Source of the DNA: JAEZPW01 sp035629075
GTDB lineage: Bacteria; Acidobacteriota; Terriglobia; Terriglobales; Acidobacteriaceae
Assembly: GCA_035629075.1 (NCBI GenBank)
Contig: DASPIK010000099.1
Coordinates: 20,273-84,272, forward strand
Length of the DNA: 64,000 nt
Direction of reading: 5' to 3'
The translations under genes were made by a program, and so were the position numbers. Position 1 is the stretch's first letter, and every line of letters begins with the position of its first letter. The notes under the pieces are model-generated. The model worked only from the letters and a program-made list of their open reading frames with translations, was not told where the DNA came from and did no database searches. This document shows, piece after piece, positions 61,322-64,000 of the stretch.

Positions 61322-61795
61322 TCACGCGCTCCATTCGCACGAGACAGGTTCACCTGCTAAATCGACAGAAGGCGGTACTGGGCGCGCACCAGGAGCAGCG
61401 ACCGGCGGTCGCTCTATGCCGGTGCGGCCCTGCTCAATCTTGTGCCAAGCTTCACGAAGATCGGAGAATATCACCATTTGAGCGCGCAGCATGGCTTCGC
61501 TGTTCTTGATGTGCGCCTCCAGAATCTTGGCCCTGGCAATGGAGTAGAGTTGGTCCATGTGCCGCGCAGCGCTTCCGCCACGTTCCATGTTCAGCGTGCC
61601 CTGTAACTGCTCCAAAACAGCTATAGCATGCTTAATCTCTGCTGAGCGCGCCTCAACGTCGTTGCTCTGAATCGCATTGATTGCGCGGCGCAGGTCCTGC
61701 ACGATCATGTCGTACATCATGATTACGAGTTGCACTTCGCTGGCGCTGCGCACGGCAGCTTCCCGGTAAGCGTTTTGTACGTTCGGTCCTGTCAT
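61322..61795 (-). CDS. fliS: Flagellar export chaperone FliS
   Basis: 157 residues; start overlaps the fliD stop by four bases. NAYREAAVRSASEVQLVIMMYDMIVQDLRRA (in parts) is the family's N-terminal helix pair; LQGTLNMERGGSAARHMDQLYSIARAKI follows. It binds the C-terminal disordered tail of flagellin and keeps it export-competent. A Pro-rich extension of about 30 residues follows the helical core. Confidence 0.93.
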   Translation of the reverse strand: MTGPNVQNAYREAAVRSASEVQLVIMMYDMIVQDLRRAINAIQSNDVEARSAEIKHAIAVLEQLQGTLNMERGGSAARHMDQLYSIARAKILEAHIKNSEAMLRAQMVIFSDLREAWHKIEQGRTGIERPPVAAPGARPVPPSVDLAGEPVSCEWSA

Positions 61796-63135
61796 TTGTT
61801 GTTCAGTGCGCCCAGTTGGGCAGTGATTTGCGATTGCATGAGTGGCAGTTGTCGCAGCAACATGTCTATCCTCGAGTACTGATCGAGGAGTTGCTGCTGA
61901 CGGTTGGTGATACGAACTTCAAAGGCATCGATCTGATCGGAAATGTTCTTGCTTGATTCATCCAGGCCCTTCAAATCGACAGCGACTGGACCATCAGTGG
62001 AATCATTGATGTTCATCAGATCTGTACCGAAGCGCCGGGCGAAGCCTTCGGGAGTCGTGCTCTGGAAGAACTGTTGCACTTGTGCGTAATGATCTTGAAG
62101 AGCGCGGTCCAAGTCTGAATCTTCAATCTCCAGCGTGCCGTCATTGTTCATCTCAACACCCAAGGAGCGTAGCGACTCGAACGCGCCATTTCCTTCGACC
62201 GAGTGGCTGATGTTCTGCAACAACGTGCCTTGAATCGCTCGGATAGTGCTATCGGAGGCAAGAACCCCGGCCTGCTTCGTGGCCTGGTTATATGTGAACT
62301 GGTCGTTCAATTCCTTGATCACGCTGTTGTAGCGGTCAACAAATGCTTTGATAGCTTGTTTCGTTTTGCTGCTGTTGGGTCCGACCGTAAGTGTAACGGT
62401 AGTGTTTTCGTTCTGTCCGGAGAGCGTAAGTGTGACTCCAGGAATCACATCCGCCACCGTGTTTGAAGTACTCTCGATTGGTATGCCGTCCACGACCAAC
62501 TTCGCGTTAGCACCGGTCGTACCGCAGGTCCAATTCAGCGCAGTTGTGTCAGACGAAATGTGAATACTGCCGGGCACCCCAGGGGTAGCACTGACTACTG
62601 AAAGCCGCGATCCCGATGCGTCGCTGATAATGTTTGCGCGGACTCCAGGGACGTTCGTCGTGATGTAATTCGCTGCTTCACTGAGCGACTTTCCGGAGAG
62701 GTCCAGCGAGGTCACTTGTCCGGCTCCGATGCTTATGTCCATACGAGCGTCGAGGCCAAAACGAAAATCACTGTCTGTGATTGCCTTTGTGTAATACGAC
62801 GAGGTTGTCGCCCGGCTGTTGATCGTTATAGCGTGAGTACCGGAAACAGCACTTGATGTGGCGGTTGCATTCACCAGCGTGCTGTCCGAAGTCGAAGCGA
62901 CTCGGGAATCGAATACGCCAGTAAAATCCTTCAGATCATTTACTGCTTCGGACAGCGTTTGGAGTTTGGATTGAATGGAACGAAGTGCGCTGGCTTGCGC
63001 GTCCAGCAACGCCTGCTGCTTTTGCCAAAGGCGCTCCGGAGCGCGCTCAACATAGATCAGTTGATCCACGGTGGCCTGCACGTCCAATCCGCTACTGCCG
63101 GTGCCGCTGGCTATACCGCTGGAGAAGGAAGACAT
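61792..63135 (-). CDS. fliD: Flagellar hook-associated protein 2 (filament cap) FliD
   Basis: 447 residues. N-terminal SSGLDVQATVDQLIYVERAPERLWQKQQ, central variable domains (THAITINSRATTSSY, GTTGANAKLVVDGIPIES) and C-terminal core FVDRYNSVIKELNDQF with the terminal coiled coil (FEVRITNRQQQLLDQYSRIDMLL). It caps the filament tip and inserts flagellin subunits. GAGGTC is four to five bases before the ATG. Preceded by a hairpin that probably ends most fliC transcripts. Confidence 0.95.
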   Translation of the reverse strand: MSSFSSGIASGTGSSGLDVQATVDQLIYVERAPERLWQKQQALLDAQASALRSIQSKLQTLSEAVNDLKDFTGVFDSRVASTSDSTLVNATATSSAVSGTHAITINSRATTSSYYTKAITDSDFRFGLDARMDISIGAGQVTSLDLSGKSLSEAANYITTNVPGVRANIISDASGSRLSVVSATPGVPGSIHISSDTTALNWTCGTTGANAKLVVDGIPIESTSNTVADVIPGVTLTLSGQNENTTVTLTVGPNSSKTKQAIKAFVDRYNSVIKELNDQFTYNQATKQAGVLASDSTIRAIQGTLLQNISHSVEGNGAFESLRSLGVEMNNDGTLEIEDSDLDRALQDHYAQVQQFFQSTTPEGFARRFGTDLMNINDSTDGPVAVDLKGLDESSKNISDQIDAFEVRITNRQQQLLDQYSRIDMLLRQLPLMQSQITAQLGALNNK

Positions 63136-63168
63136 CGCGACCTCAACAGTGCCTATTCACAAATGCAA

Positions 63169-63194
63169 AGGTGGAGCGTGTAGACGCTCCACCT
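63169..63194 (-). terminator. Terminator between fliC and fliD
   Basis: An 11-bp perfect stem AGGTGGAGCGT/ACGCTCCACCT with a four-base loop, directly after the flagellin stop; TTGCATTTG follows on the minus strand. This would set a high fliC-to-fliD transcript ratio. Confidence 0.8.
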
Positions 63195-63204
63195 CATGTG
63201 GGAA

Positions 63205-64000
63205 TTAGCGAAGCAGCGAGAGCACGCCCTGCTGCATCTGGTTCGCCTGCGCCAGCGCCGAGATGCCGGTCTGGTTCAGGATGTTGAACTTCGTCATGTT
63301 TGCGACTTCCTGCGCGATGTCGGCGGCGCGGATGCCGTCTTCTGCGGCGGACAGGTTCTGCACTTGAGCGTTGATGACGTTCGTCGCCGACTGCAAGCGG
63401 TTGATGCCGGCGCCGATTTCACCACGCTGCGCAGCAATCGTTTTGATCGCGTCCGTGATCTCGGTCAGGGCCGCTTGTGCACTGGTGTCAGTCTGCAGAT
63501 TGTTGGTCAATCCGAGATCACCAGGGGAAAGAGCAGCGATGTTTGTGCTGATGGTTTCGCTGATCGAAGCGCCGCCGTCGCTCAGGAATACCTGCGAACC
63601 GCCCACGGAAACATCTGCCGAAGTTACCGTGCCAAGCTCGGTTACATTGCTTTCGATGTAGAGGCTGCGATCTCCACCAGCGTCTTTGATCTGGAGATTG
63701 CCACCAACGAGGGCAACCTGAACGTCGACATCGCCACTACCGGTGCCCATGTCATCCTGGATGGCGGTCATTAAAGCGCCGACGCTGGTGTAAGTCGTGG
63801 TGCTGTATGACTTCTGGGTGCCCGTCTTGGTATCGGTGATGGTCAGGTCGTGACCGGCAGCCAGGGCTGTTCCAGTCGTGAGTGAGCCAGCATCACCAGC
63901 CCAGGAATTCGTGTCCTTCACCGTGGATGTGCCGGTGAAAAGGGTGTCGCCATTGAAGGTGGTCTTCGAGCCGATTCTTGTGATCTCTGCCTTGATCGCG
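63205..64000 (-). CDS. fliC: Flagellin, N-terminus outside window
   Basis: The frame is open to the right edge (at least 264 codons). The edge end (AIKAEITRIGSKTTFNGDTLF) is the D1 helix and following loop typical of flagellin N-terminal half. Then comes a variable middle (GSGDVDVQVALVGGNLQIK) and the conserved C-terminal D1/D0 helices, with GEIGAGINRLQSATNVINAQV (in part) and QEVANMTKFNILNQTGISALAQANQMQQGVLSLLR (in parts). It is the main filament subunit exported through the flagellar type III system. The N-terminal D0 helix is missing only because of the window edge. Confidence 0.95.
   Translation of the reverse strand, partial: AIKAEITRIGSKTTFNGDTLFTGTSTVKDTNSWAGDAGSLTTGTALAAGHDLTITDTKTGTQKSYSTTTYTSVGALMTAIQDDMGTGSGDVDVQVALVGGNLQIKDAGGDRSLYIESNVTELGTVTSADVSVGGSQVFLSDGGASISETISTNIAALSPGDLGLTNNLQTDTSAQAALTEITDAIKTIAAQRGEIGAGINRLQSATNVINAQVQNLSAAEDGIRAADIAQEVANMTKFNILNQTGISALAQANQMQQGVLSLLR

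Noticed and set aside
1..64000. CRISPR arrays, insertion sequences, prophage or toxin-antitoxin genes
   Set aside because: I found no regularly spaced repeats, transposase motifs, integrases next to the tRNAs or phage structural genes; all four tRNAs are flanked by ordinary genes.

Overview
The window looks like a stretch of ordinary chromosome from a Gram-negative, flagellated, free-living bacterium. It is most likely an acidobacterium (class Terriglobia or close kin), inferred from gene content and not from any database search. Supporting signs are an LPS export module (LptB plus an LptC/LptA-like fusion), fliC-fliD-fliS, PilT, PilZ, several secreted peptidases and glycoside hydrolases, and a tandem pair of DUF507 genes. 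GC content is moderate to high and many starts are GTG or TTG. I see no CRISPR array, insertion sequence, prophage or rRNA operon.

Layout. 1-12 kb is an extracellular-hydrolase region: a subtilase running off the left edge behind a structured leader, an orphan PAS histidine kinase, a GH31 enzyme and a GH43 enzyme convergent on a shared terminator, a large secreted HExxH protein and an M23 peptidase. 12-24 kb is mixed: four tRNAs (Pro, His, Arg, Thr), a 2H phosphoesterase, a UDP-sugar dehydrogenase homologue lacking its catalytic cysteine, a hybrid histidine kinase, UPF0145, FmdB, a YheT-type hydrolase coupled to an unknown gene, PilZ, an acyl-CoA dehydrogenase, an HTH-TPR protein, a membrane protein and manganese catalase. 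24-31 kb, on the minus strand, holds a GT-C glycosyltransferase and cell-wall genes (AMIN/amidase_3, lytic transglycosylase). 31-40 kb, mostly minus strand, holds alaS, a HhH-GPD glycosylase, recX, pilT, dinB-like, ilvE and a DUF4015 protein.

40-54 kb holds a single-ring Clp-type ATPase, an M48 protease, a YihY/BrkB membrane protein, a cold-shock gene, queG, an NfnA/NfnB-like flavoprotein pair, a B12-radical SAM protein, two DUF507 genes and recJ. 54-61 kb holds an RDD protein, the lptCA-lptB-rpoN run and hpf. 61-64 kb is a minus-strand flagellar filament operon (fliC, fliD, fliS and a small gene at the fliT position); fliC runs off the right edge.

I found no obvious new defence or mobile system. 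The observations I rate highest are a compact pseudoknot-like RNA candidate before the subtilase, the apparently inactivated UDP-glucose dehydrogenase, a single-ring Clp ATPase with a ClpP-loop-like LGF, a roughly 100-residue low-complexity insertion in RpoN, the LptC/LptA fusion and the fliT-position gene. All homology statements come from recognising motifs by eye; no search was run.
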